From: an uncultured Lachnospiraceae bacterium
GTDB taxonomy: Bacteria; Bacillota; Clostridia; Lachnospirales; Lachnospiraceae
Assembly: GCA_910586125.1 (NCBI GenBank)
Contig: CAJUHP010000019.1
Coordinates: 1-64,000 of the forward strand
Reading direction: 5' to 3'
Length of the DNA: 64,000 nt
Numbering within the stretch: position 1 is the first letter of the stretch; the number at the start of each line of letters is the position of its first letter. The notes under the pieces were generated by a model that saw nothing but the letters and a program-made list of their open reading frames with translations, made no database searches and had not been told where the DNA came from. Of the stretch, positions 8,870 through 18,126 are shown in pieces. The translations under genes were made by a program, and so were the position numbers.

Positions 8870-8910
8870 TAAAACCGGTACAGCCCTGCTAACAGGCGGT
8901 ACCGGTTTCT
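8870..8910 (-). terminator. Terminator of the ABC exporter operon
   Basis: Perfect 10-bp inverted repeat AAACCGGTAC / GTACCGGTTT (8872-8881 and 8899-8908), extended inside by GCC/GGC. On the minus strand it is followed by TTTAAAATT. It lies 60 bp downstream of the second ABC exporter gene. Confidence 0.7.
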
Positions 8911-8969
8911 ATTCTACTATAGCCGCCGTCCCTGGTCAAGCAGCGGCGGCGCAAAAACCCCCTCTCTGG

Positions 8970-10751
8970 TCATGAACTCACCGCATAATTTTCTGCCTGT
9001 GCCTCAAACATCCTCTTATAAAGCCCCTCCTTCTGCATCAGTCTTTCATGGCTGTCAAAATCGACCACGCGCCCGCCGTCAATCACGAGGACTTTGTCGC
9101 AGAAGACACTGGAGGACATGCGGTGGGATATATAAAACGCGGTCTTTCCCCCGGCCAGATCATTGAATTTTTCATAGATCTCAGCCTCGGCCAGAGGATC
9201 CAGCGCGCTGGTCGGCTCATCCAGGATGATCAGCGACGCGTTCTTGTACAGCGCCCTGGCAATCGCAATCTTCTGCTCCTGGCCGCCGGACAGCTCCGTC
9301 CCCTCCACGTCATAGGCTTTTCCCAGAAGCGTATGAATGCCCTGGGGCAGCTCCTCCAGTTTTTCCTTAAGCCCGACCTGAGACGCAATCTGTTTTACCC
9401 GTTCTTCATCTTCTCCCGCCCCCCGGCTGCTTATATTTTCATCAATGCCGAAGGCAAACAGGCGGTAATCCTGGAACACCGCGGCCAGCTCTTTCATGTA
9501 GGAATGAAATTCGTACCCGCGGATATCCTTGCCGTTGACCAGAATCCGCCCGCCATCTGGCTGGTACAGACGGCACATCAGTTTGATCAGCGTCGTTTTG
9601 CCCGCGCCGTTCAGTCCGACCACCGAGATCTTTTCTCCGCGATTTACCGTAAAGCTCACCTGTTCCAGTACTTTTTTATCGCTTCCCGGATAGGTGAAAT
9701 CCACCTTGTCAAAAGTAATCTGCTCTACCGGCCCGGCAAAAATCTCCTGCCCTTCTTCCTGTTCGTCCGGCAGATTCATCAGCTCCATAAAAGGGTCCAG
9801 ATATCCCAGCATCTGTCCCAGCATGACGACGGACTCGCCGAGCTGAGTCACCCCCACAGAAAACTGCACGGCCGCACTGACGTACATTGTAAACGAGCCC
9901 AGACGAATCCGGCTGCCAAACCAGTCCGTAATGACACGAAGCCCTACATACGCATACGAGACCGCCGCCTGCAGGTCATTGATCACACTGTACAGTCCCA
10001 TAAAAAAACCATGGCGCTGCCGGAAACGGTCAAACGTCTCTGTCATATCCTGATTGTACCAGTCGATCCGCTCCCCCACCATTCCTGACAGGTCATAAAG
10101 CCGGATATCTTTCTGCACCTCGTCCTGAAACGCCAGATTTACATAATAACCGTAACGCCGGTTGACCGGCAGAATCAGCTCATGAATCTTTCGCTGATAG
10201 ACCGATAGCCGCATCTGAAGCAGCAGCATGCTTCCCACCAGCACAAGCAGCACCGCGACCAGGGCCGGACTCAGCGTCAGCATGATGACGGTCAGCCCGA
10301 ACAGCGTCACGCCCTTTTGCAGCATGTCCGCCAGCCGGCGGATCATTCCCGCCATAGCCTGCTGGTTCACAAGCGCAAACGCGGCCCGCTCCTTCAAATC
10401 CAGATAGTATGGATCTTCCAGGCGCGTATAGGGCAGACTCATAATCTTTTCTCCCAGCAACTGCTCCATTCTCTGGCTCACATATCGGTTCTGCACATCC
10501 ATACAGCGCTTCATCCAAAGATGAAACCAGGAAAAAAACAGATTGGAGCCGATGATCAGTCCGCCGAACCACAAAAGCCTGCGCGGATCGCAGCCGCCGG
10601 TCAGCTCGTCGACCAGAAATTTCGGCAGCACCACATTGACGATCACCTGCCCGCCAGAGACCGCTGTCTGTACAAAAAGCAGCAGGATATAGGAGGGAAC
10701 GTTTCTCCAGGACAGCGCAAAAAACTGCCCGATCTTTTTAAACGCACTCAC
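8970..10751 (-). CDS. ABC exporter half-transporter, second subunit
   Basis: 593-aa fused permease/ATPase. Six membrane helices occupy about 1-320 and the nucleotide-binding domain about 345-590, with Walker A (GLNGAGKTTLIKL), Q-loop (VFQDYRLFAFG), signature LSGGQEQKIAIARALY, Walker B with catalytic Glu (LIILDEPTSALDP) and switch His (YISHRMSSS). The GTG at 10751 is chosen because GGGAGG stands 8 bases upstream, giving a 14-bp overlap with the preceding ABC gene. The two half-transporters likely form a heterodimer exporting a drug, peptide or lipid. Controlled by the ArsR-type gene at the operon head. Confidence 0.92.
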   Translation of the reverse strand: MSAFKKIGQFFALSWRNVPSYILLLFVQTAVSGGQVIVNVVLPKFLVDELTGGCDPRRLLWFGGLIIGSNLFFSWFHLWMKRCMDVQNRYVSQRMEQLLGEKIMSLPYTRLEDPYYLDLKERAAFALVNQQAMAGMIRRLADMLQKGVTLFGLTVIMLTLSPALVAVLLVLVGSMLLLQMRLSVYQRKIHELILPVNRRYGYYVNLAFQDEVQKDIRLYDLSGMVGERIDWYNQDMTETFDRFRQRHGFFMGLYSVINDLQAAVSYAYVGLRVITDWFGSRIRLGSFTMYVSAAVQFSVGVTQLGESVVMLGQMLGYLDPFMELMNLPDEQEEGQEIFAGPVEQITFDKVDFTYPGSDKKVLEQVSFTVNRGEKISVVGLNGAGKTTLIKLMCRLYQPDGGRILVNGKDIRGYEFHSYMKELAAVFQDYRLFAFGIDENISSRGAGEDEERVKQIASQVGLKEKLEELPQGIHTLLGKAYDVEGTELSGGQEQKIAIARALYKNASLIILDEPTSALDPLAEAEIYEKFNDLAGGKTAFYISHRMSSSVFCDKVLVIDGGRVVDFDSHERLMQKEGLYKRMFEAQAENYAVSS

Positions 10752-12564
10752 GGCTTTCTCCTCCCTTCTGTGTATAATACTTTCCCTGGACCATGAACAT
10801 TTCATAATAACGGCCCCGGCGCTCCATCAGCTCTTCATGCGTCCCGTATTCTGCGAGCCCATCCCCTTCAAACAGCGCAATGTGATCGCAGAACCGGGTG
10901 CTGGCCAGACGATGGGAAATATAGACCGCCGTCTTTCCTTTTACCAGTTCGCTGAAGTTTTCATAGATCTCCGCCTCGGCCAAAGCGTCCAGAGCCGCGG
11001 TCGGTTCATCCATGATAACCATACAGGCATCCTTGTAAAGCGCTCTGGCGATCGCCAGCTTCTGACTTTGCCCGCCGGACAGCAGCGCGCCGTCCTCGTC
11101 GATCACCTTTAACATCATCTGGCCGGTTTTCTGCGGCAGCGAATCGACCGCTTCGGTCAGCCCCACCTGCGCCAGCACATGGTCCACCCGCTTATCGTCG
11201 ATGTCAGAAAGCCTTCCCGCCACATTTTCCCGCACGGTAAAGGCCATGATATTGATATCCTGAAACACCGCGCTAAACATGGAATACAGCGCTTTTTTGT
11301 CAAAGTTCTGGATCGGGATTCCATTGATGCGGATCTCCCCCTCTGTCACGTCAAACAGCCCCATCATCAGCTTGACAAGCGTCGTCTTTCCCGCGCCGTT
11401 GATCCCGACCACGGCCAGGCGCTCTCCCTTTTGAATCGTCAGGTTGAGATGACGGAAAACATAGGTTTCCGATCCCGGATACCGAAAGCTCACATTGTCA
11501 AACACCACCTCCAGCGTTCCGTCTGCGACAGCCGGGTGGCTTCCGCCCTTCTCCCCCAGATCCTCATCCAGAAACCGGTACAGTTCATGGACATACTGTC
11601 CCTCCTGGATCACAAAACGGATCTGTTCGGCCGCCTGTCTGAGACAGGCCGACAGTGTGAGGACGGCGGTCAGGTACATGGAGAAATCCGCGATGCTCAT
11701 CCCGCCCGCCGTCCGGGCAATCAGTATGCCGTAGGTAAGCATGTCGCTGACGAGGGCCGCGATAAGCCCGGCCAGTCCCAGACGGTATTCCCGCCCCGAA
11801 AGCATACGGTTCAGGCTCCGATACCCCTCGATCTGCTCTCTGTAATTCTCCAGAATCCGGTTTTTCAGCCCATACATCCGGATATCTTTGCCGTAGGTAA
11901 AATCACAGGTTGCGCGGTTATAGTACCCGATCCGGCGGCTCCAGGCCGCTTCCTCCTCCTTCTTCTCATAGCGGAGACTGTGATTTTTGGCGCTCACCCA
12001 GACCATAACGGCCAGATTCAGAAACAGCCCCGCCACAATCCAAAGACTCAGACGGCCGATAAACACTCCCAGCGCGGCAACCGTCAGAAATACGGCCGGC
12101 ATCTCAAACAGTTTATGATAGATCCCCTCCACGCCGTTATCGTTGCTCTGCGTGGCGATCAGCGCCTTTTCATATTTCTGTAAAAACGAGGCGTCCTCGG
12201 TATGGGGATAGGCCATCTCCATGATCTTAACGCTGCTGGCTCTCACGTAGTCCAGTCGAAGAAACGACAGTTTGGAATACGTTCCCTCATTTAAAAAGGT
12301 CCGCACAAATCCGAACAGAGCCGCCAGAACAAAATAGCCGGCAACGATCCCAAAAACTGCCTCCAGGCTGGCCTGGCTCCCCTTCTGCAGCTCGCCCAGC
12401 AAAAGTCCCGGCAGCGCAACCGCCAAAAACGGGTACACGGCGGCCGCGATTGTGTAAATCCCGCACACGGCAAACAGCCTGGGATTCTGGTCCGCCGCCT
12501 TCTTCAGCATTCTTCCAAGAACCGCCCGCAGGGAATAGGAAGCTTTTACTTTTTTGTTGTCCAT
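10738..12564 (-). CDS. ABC exporter half-transporter, first subunit
   Basis: 608-aa fused permease/ATPase paralogous to its downstream neighbour. Membrane domain about 20-330, ATPase 350-600 with Walker A (GINGAGKTTLVKL), signature LLSGGQSQKLAIARALY, Walker B MVIMDEPTAALDA and switch His (YISHRLAST). Both partners keep the catalytic Glu after Walker B, so neither site looks degenerate. It starts at an ATG with GGAG 8-10 bases upstream, inside the 3' end of the regulator gene (19-bp overlap), and overlaps the next ABC gene by 14 bp. Substrate unknown. Confidence 0.92.
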   Translation of the reverse strand: MDNKKVKASYSLRAVLGRMLKKAADQNPRLFAVCGIYTIAAAVYPFLAVALPGLLLGELQKGSQASLEAVFGIVAGYFVLAALFGFVRTFLNEGTYSKLSFLRLDYVRASSVKIMEMAYPHTEDASFLQKYEKALIATQSNDNGVEGIYHKLFEMPAVFLTVAALGVFIGRLSLWIVAGLFLNLAVMVWVSAKNHSLRYEKKEEEAAWSRRIGYYNRATCDFTYGKDIRMYGLKNRILENYREQIEGYRSLNRMLSGREYRLGLAGLIAALVSDMLTYGILIARTAGGMSIADFSMYLTAVLTLSACLRQAAEQIRFVIQEGQYVHELYRFLDEDLGEKGGSHPAVADGTLEVVFDNVSFRYPGSETYVFRHLNLTIQKGERLAVVGINGAGKTTLVKLMMGLFDVTEGEIRINGIPIQNFDKKALYSMFSAVFQDINIMAFTVRENVAGRLSDIDDKRVDHVLAQVGLTEAVDSLPQKTGQMMLKVIDEDGALLSGGQSQKLAIARALYKDACMVIMDEPTAALDALAEAEIYENFSELVKGKTAVYISHRLASTRFCDHIALFEGDGLAEYGTHEELMERRGRYYEMFMVQGKYYTQKGGESRECV

Positions 12565-13712
12565 GTATCTGTCTCCTCTCTCTCCCGGCTGGGTTTTGCA
12601 AGCTCCAAAATCCCCTGGCTGGCCTCCTCAAATCCCTGTTTTTTAATTTGATAGTACACACGCTTTTTTTTGTCCATAACCATCACCCCAATCAGATCCT
12701 CCGAGAGCAGAATTCCCAGATGATGCAGCACGGTGGCAGGCGTCAGCCCCAGCTCCTTCGCCATCTCCTGCAGATAGCAGGGACGCTCTGCCAACTGATG
12801 GAGAATCCGGATGCGTGTGGGATCACCGAGCGCCTTCATCCTGGCCGGAAGCCAACTGTCATTGCGCAGCATTCTTTTTCTGGAGCCCAACATATAAAAG
12901 GTCTCGATCCCCAGCCCAATCCGGATCTTCAGGCAGCCGGACGGCTCCTCGTCTGGCTGCGATCTGGCCTGCAGCATAATACCGTTATACCGCATGACAG
13001 CCGGACACACCTCCATACAAAAGGATTCGCCGCATTGAAATCCGGCTTCTTCCAAAAGAGCTGTCACCTCCCCCGGTTTTTTCATCTGTTCCATAAAAGC
13101 GGCCAACCGCTCTTTCACCGGATTCAGACAGCTTCTTCCGATCTCTTCGCAGAAAGCTTTCAGTTCCCATAGCTGATCCATCACCTCCCTGCGCTCCGAA
13201 TACAGGCGCAGCAGCTTAAATTTATCCGCATCGTCCCCGTCCCATCCCTCTAACGCAGCCATCAAATCGGACAGGGTGCCGATCTTCACTTCCTCCACTT
13301 CCGCTGATTTCTGTAAATCGGCCTCCAGTATCCTCGCAAACGCATTGTGTAACCGCTTTTCCAGAACTTCCTGCGAAGGCATCTCTTCCGCCTCGAGTAC
13401 ATCCTGCATCTGCATCAGAAAAGAGATCAGGGGCGGGTCATAGCTTCTCAGGCTCTCCACTTCTCTGGGGCGCAAGTCCACGTAACCCAGAATCAGAGGA
13501 TATCGCTCAAAGAGCGGCTGGAGTTTTTCCCGCATTGCCTCCCGGTAGATGCGGTAAGGCTGCAAAAATTCTTCCTTTTGCCGCCGGCTCCAGCTACTGT
13601 TTTGATTCAGCCACGTATCACTGTCCAGCGTATCGACGTAATTCATACAATTCATTGCTTCCAGAAGCCAGAAGGGCTCGCTGCGTGTTATCACTTCTCT
13701 TTTTTTGTTCAT
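12546..13712 (-). CDS. ArsR-type regulator with large N-terminal domain
   Basis: 388-aa regulator. The DNA-binding winged helix is at the C-terminus, about residues 295-365 (MKALGDPTRIRILHQLAERP, ELGLTPATVLHHLGIL, VYYQIK). The preceding 290 residues are unusual for ArsR proteins, which are normally about 100 aa; they are mainly helical, acidic and contain several Cys and Trp residues, perhaps a ligand-binding domain. The ATG at 13712 follows AGGGAGA closely. It is the first gene of an operon with two overlapping ABC exporter genes and probably represses it until the export substrate binds. Confidence 0.82.
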   Translation of the reverse strand: MNKKREVITRSEPFWLLEAMNCMNYVDTLDSDTWLNQNSSWSRRQKEEFLQPYRIYREAMREKLQPLFERYPLILGYVDLRPREVESLRSYDPPLISFLMQMQDVLEAEEMPSQEVLEKRLHNAFARILEADLQKSAEVEEVKIGTLSDLMAALEGWDGDDADKFKLLRLYSERREVMDQLWELKAFCEEIGRSCLNPVKERLAAFMEQMKKPGEVTALLEEAGFQCGESFCMEVCPAVMRYNGIMLQARSQPDEEPSGCLKIRIGLGIETFYMLGSRKRMLRNDSWLPARMKALGDPTRIRILHQLAERPCYLQEMAKELGLTPATVLHHLGILLSEDLIGVMVMDKKKRVYYQIKKQGFEEASQGILELAKPSREREETDTWTTKK

Positions 13713-13740
13713 TCTCCCTGTTCCTTTATTTGATCTATAT

Positions 13741-13778
13741 CTAATATCATATATATCATATATTTTTATGTATGTCAA
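13741..13778 (-). promoter_or_regulatory. Promoter and probable operator of the ArsR-ABC operon
   Basis: Minus-strand -35 TTGACA (13773-13778), 17-bp spacer, -10 TATATA (13750-13755). The -10 region is embedded in repeats of ATATGAT/ATATCAT (13744-13762), a good candidate binding site for the operon's own ArsR-type repressor. Operator role is inference. Confidence 0.65.
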
Positions 13779-13884
13779 TTGTTTTTGATGTTTATCTAAT
13801 ATATTTCGTTCTAAAATACGCTTGCCGGCATCTGTTATTTTTTTCGGTGAGAAATGGATTTAATCGTTCCTTTGTTCCTTTTTC

Positions 13885-13926
13885 GCAAAAAAAAGACCAT
13901 CTACCTGCTATGTCAGGTAAATGGTC
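13885..13926 (-). terminator. Rho-independent terminator
   Basis: On the minus strand GACCATTTACCTG pairs with CAGGTAGATGGTC (one mismatch) around a 6-nt loop and is followed by TTTTTTTT. It lies just downstream of the nucleotidyltransferase pseudogene. Confidence 0.85.
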
Positions 13927-13982
13927 AAGGATGACTGGATTTTGGCGAGGTTTTTTCATTGCTGATTCCTGTTAATGACACT

Positions 13983-14767
13983 TCAACCCGTTTGATAATC
14001 GCACACAAATGCATCAATATCAGAATAATGCTTTACCTCTATACCAGCCTTCCTGTACTCTTTTCGATAGTTATTTATAATATTATCATAGAGCTCTGCC
14101 ATTCTGTTCAGGTCCTGGGCGTCAAATCCTTCCAGAACATCATATCTGTCCATCTCCACTTCACTTTCTATCTCACAGAACATGGCATTGGCGCTGATTA
14201 AACTCATAAATGCAAGATGTCTGTTTTCCATTACACTCAGCTCTTCATAAGCACGTTTCACCCCATAATGAAAATACTTCTTGTTCAGCATTGCGACTGC
14301 ATTTTCAATGTAGTAAATGGCCCCGCCTGCTCCTTCTAACACATCAGACCTTAGCTCCGAAATCATAGCCTGCGTATAACAATGCTCTGCCTCCTTTAAC
14401 AGCTTTTCTGCCTTTGCATAATCCCCCTCTGAGAAAGGAGCCAATAAAATATCCCTCGTCTTTTCACGCAGCTTGTCCAGTCGTTCTCTATATTTTTCCT
14501 CCGCACAATAAACGATTTTCGCGTCCATAAACTTGGAAATATTCGGTTGGTCATATCTGGCATCCTTCTTTAGACTCTCCCAGGTAGTGCAATAGATGTC
14601 ATGTCCAACCTGCAAATCATCCTGTATAAAGGTACAGCCCAACTGCCAGCCCCTGTCATAAATGAACCGTTTATTCCTATTAAAGCCACAGCACCCGAAC
14701 ATACCGTATTTGCTTTTTCAATTACAGCGTCTATTATCTTTTGATTTCTTTCTTCTAAATGTGTCAA
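13983..14767 (-). pseudogene. Nucleotidyltransferase-domain gene with internal frameshifting deletion
   Basis: Two overlapping frames together resemble a nucleotidyltransferase of the aminoglycoside-adenylyltransferase superfamily. The first begins at a TTG (14767) after AAGGAGG and reads through VALIGINGSFMTG, the start of the NTase fold. The homologous reading then jumps to another frame at about 14650 (DRGWQLGCTFIQDDLQVG) and continues to the stop at 13983 with helices typical of the C-terminal part. The catalytic Asp-x-Asp stretch normally found between them is missing, so the protein is both frameshifted and without its metal site. ATGACAGGG at the junction fits the expected coding of both edges, suggesting slippage between short repeats. 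It has its own terminator. Confidence 0.75.
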
Positions 14768-15125
14768 TGCGCCTTCCTCCTTATCCGTATAATTGTGGAA
14801 AAGCCCCCTTACAAAATTGCCCCATTGGGAAAAAAGAAGTGTATATTATGCCGGAAAAAAGCGACAATATTCAGCGGCACAAAATTTCGTCCGGAGGGCT
14901 TTTATACACTCCGCATAGACAAGAGAAGTAAAGCCCCCCTTGGCTCTATGGTTTTCCCACATGTGGAGTATAGCACACATTTCTCTCATACGGCAACACA
15001 CACAAAATTTAAAAAAGATTTAATGAAATCACAAAGTCTGCTATGTTAAAATGGCAAAGCTACCAAACAAACCATTTGCTTTTTGCGGACATCCTCCAAC
15101 CGGATGCCGGAAAGGAACTGCTGCC
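14768..15125. other. Intergenic region between divergent genes
   Basis: AT-rich stretch between the pseudogene start (minus) and the YdcF-type gene (plus). It holds two similar short strings, AAAAGCCCCCTTAC and AAAGCCCCCCTTGG, about 130 bp apart, and the palindrome CCACATGTGG. A TATGTT near 15,040 could serve as -10 for the plus-strand gene. No gene recognised. Confidence 0.4.
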
Positions 15126-16157
15126 ATGCTGCAAATTTCATCTTGTATCTTTATTCTCTCACTCTGTATTTTTCTGGGAGTCATGATCCGGGAACCGAGG
15201 TCGCTGTGGAGCGGCGTTTCGTTTTTCTGGATGATGATCTGTCTTGCCCTTCTGTTGTTTGTTGTTTTCACGCAGTACGGACAATGGCTGACCTCACAGC
15301 AAATCGTAACCTATTTTCTGGTCTTTTTGCTTTTTCTGACCGTGGCCTGTATTCTGGCTTTTCCGGGAGCTTTGATTCTCATGTTTTTTATTGAAGGGAT
15401 CAAAGTGATCCGCCACGAAGGGCTGAAGCCGTCCAATCTTCTGTCCTTGCTTTTCTCGATTCTCCTTAGCGCCTATCTGGTGATCTGGCCGAGAGTTGCA
15501 AATTTGGCGGACCGCACGCTCAGCGCTCTGTTGTATGTTATCATCAGCCTTTTTGCCCTCTATCTGCTGTGCCTGATGGCTATGTACTCCCTGTCTGCCG
15601 TTCTCAATCTCATTCATCTGCGAAAGAGACGCCGGGCCGACTATATTATCGTACTGGGATGCAAAATCATGGGGAGCAGGGTAACGCCTCTTCTCGCAGC
15701 CCGGATTGAACGGGGGATTGAACTGCTGCGCTGTAATCCCCGCGCCGTCCTGATTCTCTCCGGCGGCCAGGGTCCCGGAGAGGACATGCCGGAAAGCGAG
15801 GCCATGGCTGCTTACGCGCTTGAAAAAGGTGTGGACCCCGAACGAATCCTGACGGAATCCCGCTCTGTGTCAACACAGGAAAATCTGCTGTTTTCCATGG
15901 AACTCATCACAAAAGAAAAGCCTCGTATCCTTCTTGTCACGACGGCTTATCATGTATTTCGAGCGCTGATACTGGCAAAACAACAGGGCATCCGCTGCGT
16001 GGGCTATGGGGCCAAAACAAAATGGTATTTTACATTGAATGCCATTATCCGGGAATTTATCGGATACCTGCACCTTTCATGGAAAAAACATTTTCTTGTA
16101 ATCGGGTGTTTAACTGCTGTGCTCGCTGTTTTATACGTTATTACCTGGTTGATTTGA
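15126..16157 (+). CDS. YdcF family membrane protein (DUF218)
   Basis: 343-aa protein with about five to six N-terminal membrane helices (residues 5-165), a DUF218 domain (about 175-310) and a final hydrophobic helix. The DUF218 core shows YIIVLGCKIMGSRVTPLLAARIERG, SGGQGPGEDMPESEAMAAY and TTAYHVFRAL, the usual conserved nucleotide-like binding segments of the ElyC/SanA/YdcF family, linked to envelope integrity. The ATG at 15126 is preferred because AAAGGAA precedes it by about 8 bases; an earlier in-frame ATG at 15051 lacks this. Monocistronic. Function unknown beyond the family link. Confidence 0.85.
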   Translation: MLQISSCIFILSLCIFLGVMIREPRSLWSGVSFFWMMICLALLLFVVFTQYGQWLTSQQIVTYFLVFLLFLTVACILAFPGALILMFFIEGIKVIRHEGLKPSNLLSLLFSILLSAYLVIWPRVANLADRTLSALLYVIISLFALYLLCLMAMYSLSAVLNLIHLRKRRRADYIIVLGCKIMGSRVTPLLAARIERGIELLRCNPRAVLILSGGQGPGEDMPESEAMAAYALEKGVDPERILTESRSVSTQENLLFSMELITKEKPRILLVTTAYHVFRALILAKQQGIRCVGYGAKTKWYFTLNAIIREFIGYLHLSWKKHFLVIGCLTAVLAVLYVITWLI

Positions 16158-16442
16158 TTCATCCCCAGCTACAGGAACGAAGCCAACAGATCAAAGTCGA
16201 TACCACGGATTTTTCTCGCCTGGATTGGGAAAAACTATTTTTGCAGATTGCATCGTGGATGAAGAAACACTTACATGTCTGACGCCCATGTTCATCCGGA
16301 AAAAACAGTCCGGCTATTTCTTAAAAACGCGCCCCATGAAATCGCCTGCGGCAGACTGCGCGCATTTCACAGGGCGGCGTATCCGGCAATCCCGGCGCGT
16401 ATCCAGCCGGGAAAGGGGATGAATCAACATCCCTATCCTTTA
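16158..16442. other. Intergenic region between convergent genes
   Basis: Lies between the 3' ends of the YdcF-type gene and the LysM gene. Short open frames are present but none has a ribosome binding site or recognisable similarity. No clear terminator seen. Confidence 0.4.
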
Positions 16443-17987
16443 TCACGGCAGATTCAAAGTCTGCCCTTCCTTGATCAAATCCGCATTACTCAAACCGTTC
16501 AGCTCCTGAATCTGAGACACCATGGATTCCGTTCCGTAAAATTTCCGGCTGATGGAATAAAGAGAATCTCCGGCCTGTACCACGTAGGTGACGCCGGTGG
16601 AAGCGGGGGTACTTTCGGGCGGCGCAGCGGAGGTTGTCTCCGGCGGTGCGGCGGAGGTTGTCTCCTCCGCCACCGTTTCGGTTGGAGCCGTCTCCGGCGG
16701 CGCAGAACTCTCCGTTTCGCCGGAGGATTCTTCTGGCTGAGAAGCCGGTTCACTCCCCCCTGTCTCCGCCCCAGTCACTGCGGTGCTTGTACCTTCTTCC
16801 GGCTGCGAGGAAGGGGGCAAAGTCTCCTCGGGCGGGACCGACGCCGATTCACCCGCTCCGTTGTCTGAAGATTCTGACGGATTCTGGCTGCCCGTAGCGG
16901 AAGCGATCGGCATGTCTCCCTCCGTAGGATAAACGTTCCCCGGAATTTCTTCCACCACCACAGACGCTTGGGAAGACGTCTCTTCCTGCGCGGTACTCTC
17001 TGGCAAGGCCCCTGCTTCCAGAAGCTGCGATGGATCGATCTGCAGCTTTGCCAGAATGTCTCCAATCTGAATGCCGCCCTCTCCTCTCTGTAAAAAAATC
17101 ATTCCCGCGGCAAAGACAGCCGCCGCCATAATCGCACACAGGCCAAATAAGCTGCGCCCTTCCCGCGGGGACTCCCCCGCGTCCTCCCTGTCCCCTTTGC
17201 TTTTGCTGTCCTCTTCCCTCTGTTCCAGAGGAGGCTCTGCGCTCCTTGGCATCCCAAGGCTCCCCTCGACCGTTCGGCCCCGCCCGGCAATATTCCAAGG
17301 CTGCACCGAGGATTCCTCCCTCTCCGGCTCCGTCACGCCTTCCTCCGCCGCCTCCTGCCGCTGCCTGCTCTGCGCCCGCAGATTCTCCAAACGGGACGCT
17401 GAAAGGCCGTGTCCTCTGCGTCCCGGCAATTCCTCCTGCTCGACGCATCTGCGCGTCAGATTGTTCATCATATATTCCTGCATGGCATCGTTGCGCTCAA
17501 AATAACAGTAATACCCCTGCAGTCTTTCCTCGTTTTTCTTCGTAACCCGGTAAAGAATCTCCTCCCCATCCTCCGTGAGAACATAGAGGAGCGTTTCCGT
17601 ATTGTCGGGAAAACTCTCCCGCACAGCCTGAAACAGAGCTTGTCTGCGGAAACGGCGGCAAGAACCCTCACACACAAAAATTCCGCACAGATCCTGTCCG
17701 GAAAAATATGTACCCAGAGACTCATAAATGCTCTGCCAGGCTTCCTCCGTCACACAAAGCCTTCCGCCTCCTGTCTCTGCTCCGCTCATCTGCGCCGCCC
17801 CGTTTACAAACACACAGCGGGGATTTTCCTCCTCCAGCCAGCTTCCCACCAAGACGCCCGCCGCCCCGTTTTCTTCCTGCTCTTCCTGGAGTTTTCGCAG
17901 ATATGTGCTGACATAGTCCTCCAGATACGCTTTTATCCGCTCCTCCCTTCCGCCGATCTGGCGGATATTTTTTGGAATCCGTTCCAT
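16443..17987 (-). CDS. LysM membrane protein with probable degenerate JAB/MPN domain
   Basis: 514-aa single-pass protein. Residues about 40-165 follow the pattern of a JAB/MPN (JAMM) fold: GVLVGSWLEEENPRCVFVNG, then LCGIFVCEGSC where active enzymes carry the zinc-binding His-x-His-Pro, then TLLYVLTEDGEEILYRV. The zinc ligands are absent, so this would be a non-catalytic scaffold. A charged linker (180-280) leads to one membrane helix near 283-302 (GLCAIMAAAVFAAGMIFL). Outside is a Ser/Thr/Pro/Glu-rich spacer of about 160 residues with repeated TTSAAPPE units and a C-terminal LysM (468-514, VVQAGDSLYSISRKFYG). It should tether the membrane to peptidoglycan. It follows yyaC on the same strand, which may hint at sporulation. 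LysM is certain; JAMM is inference. Confidence 0.8.
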   Translation of the reverse strand: MERIPKNIRQIGGREERIKAYLEDYVSTYLRKLQEEQEENGAAGVLVGSWLEEENPRCVFVNGAAQMSGAETGGGRLCVTEEAWQSIYESLGTYFSGQDLCGIFVCEGSCRRFRRQALFQAVRESFPDNTETLLYVLTEDGEEILYRVTKKNEERLQGYYCYFERNDAMQEYMMNNLTRRCVEQEELPGRRGHGLSASRLENLRAQSRQRQEAAEEGVTEPEREESSVQPWNIAGRGRTVEGSLGMPRSAEPPLEQREEDSKSKGDREDAGESPREGRSLFGLCAIMAAAVFAAGMIFLQRGEGGIQIGDILAKLQIDPSQLLEAGALPESTAQEETSSQASVVVEEIPGNVYPTEGDMPIASATGSQNPSESSDNGAGESASVPPEETLPPSSQPEEGTSTAVTGAETGGSEPASQPEESSGETESSAPPETAPTETVAEETTSAAPPETTSAAPPESTPASTGVTYVVQAGDSLYSISRKFYGTESMVSQIQELNGLSNADLIKEGQTLNLP

Positions 17988-18126
17988 CCCGCTTTCCTCC
18001 TCGTCTCTCCCTTTTATACAGGTATACCCGCAGAAATTTTTTCTGCGGGATATGACGCGCCTGGTGATACGAATATGATCTGAGCTAATTTACCATATCT
18101 ATCTAAAAAAGAGGGTAACTGCTGTG

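Noticed and set aside
16443..16790. Repeats in the 3' part of the LysM gene as a possible DNA repeat array
   Set aside because: They encode the Pro/Thr/Ala/Glu spacer of the protein and are not a CRISPR or independent repeat.
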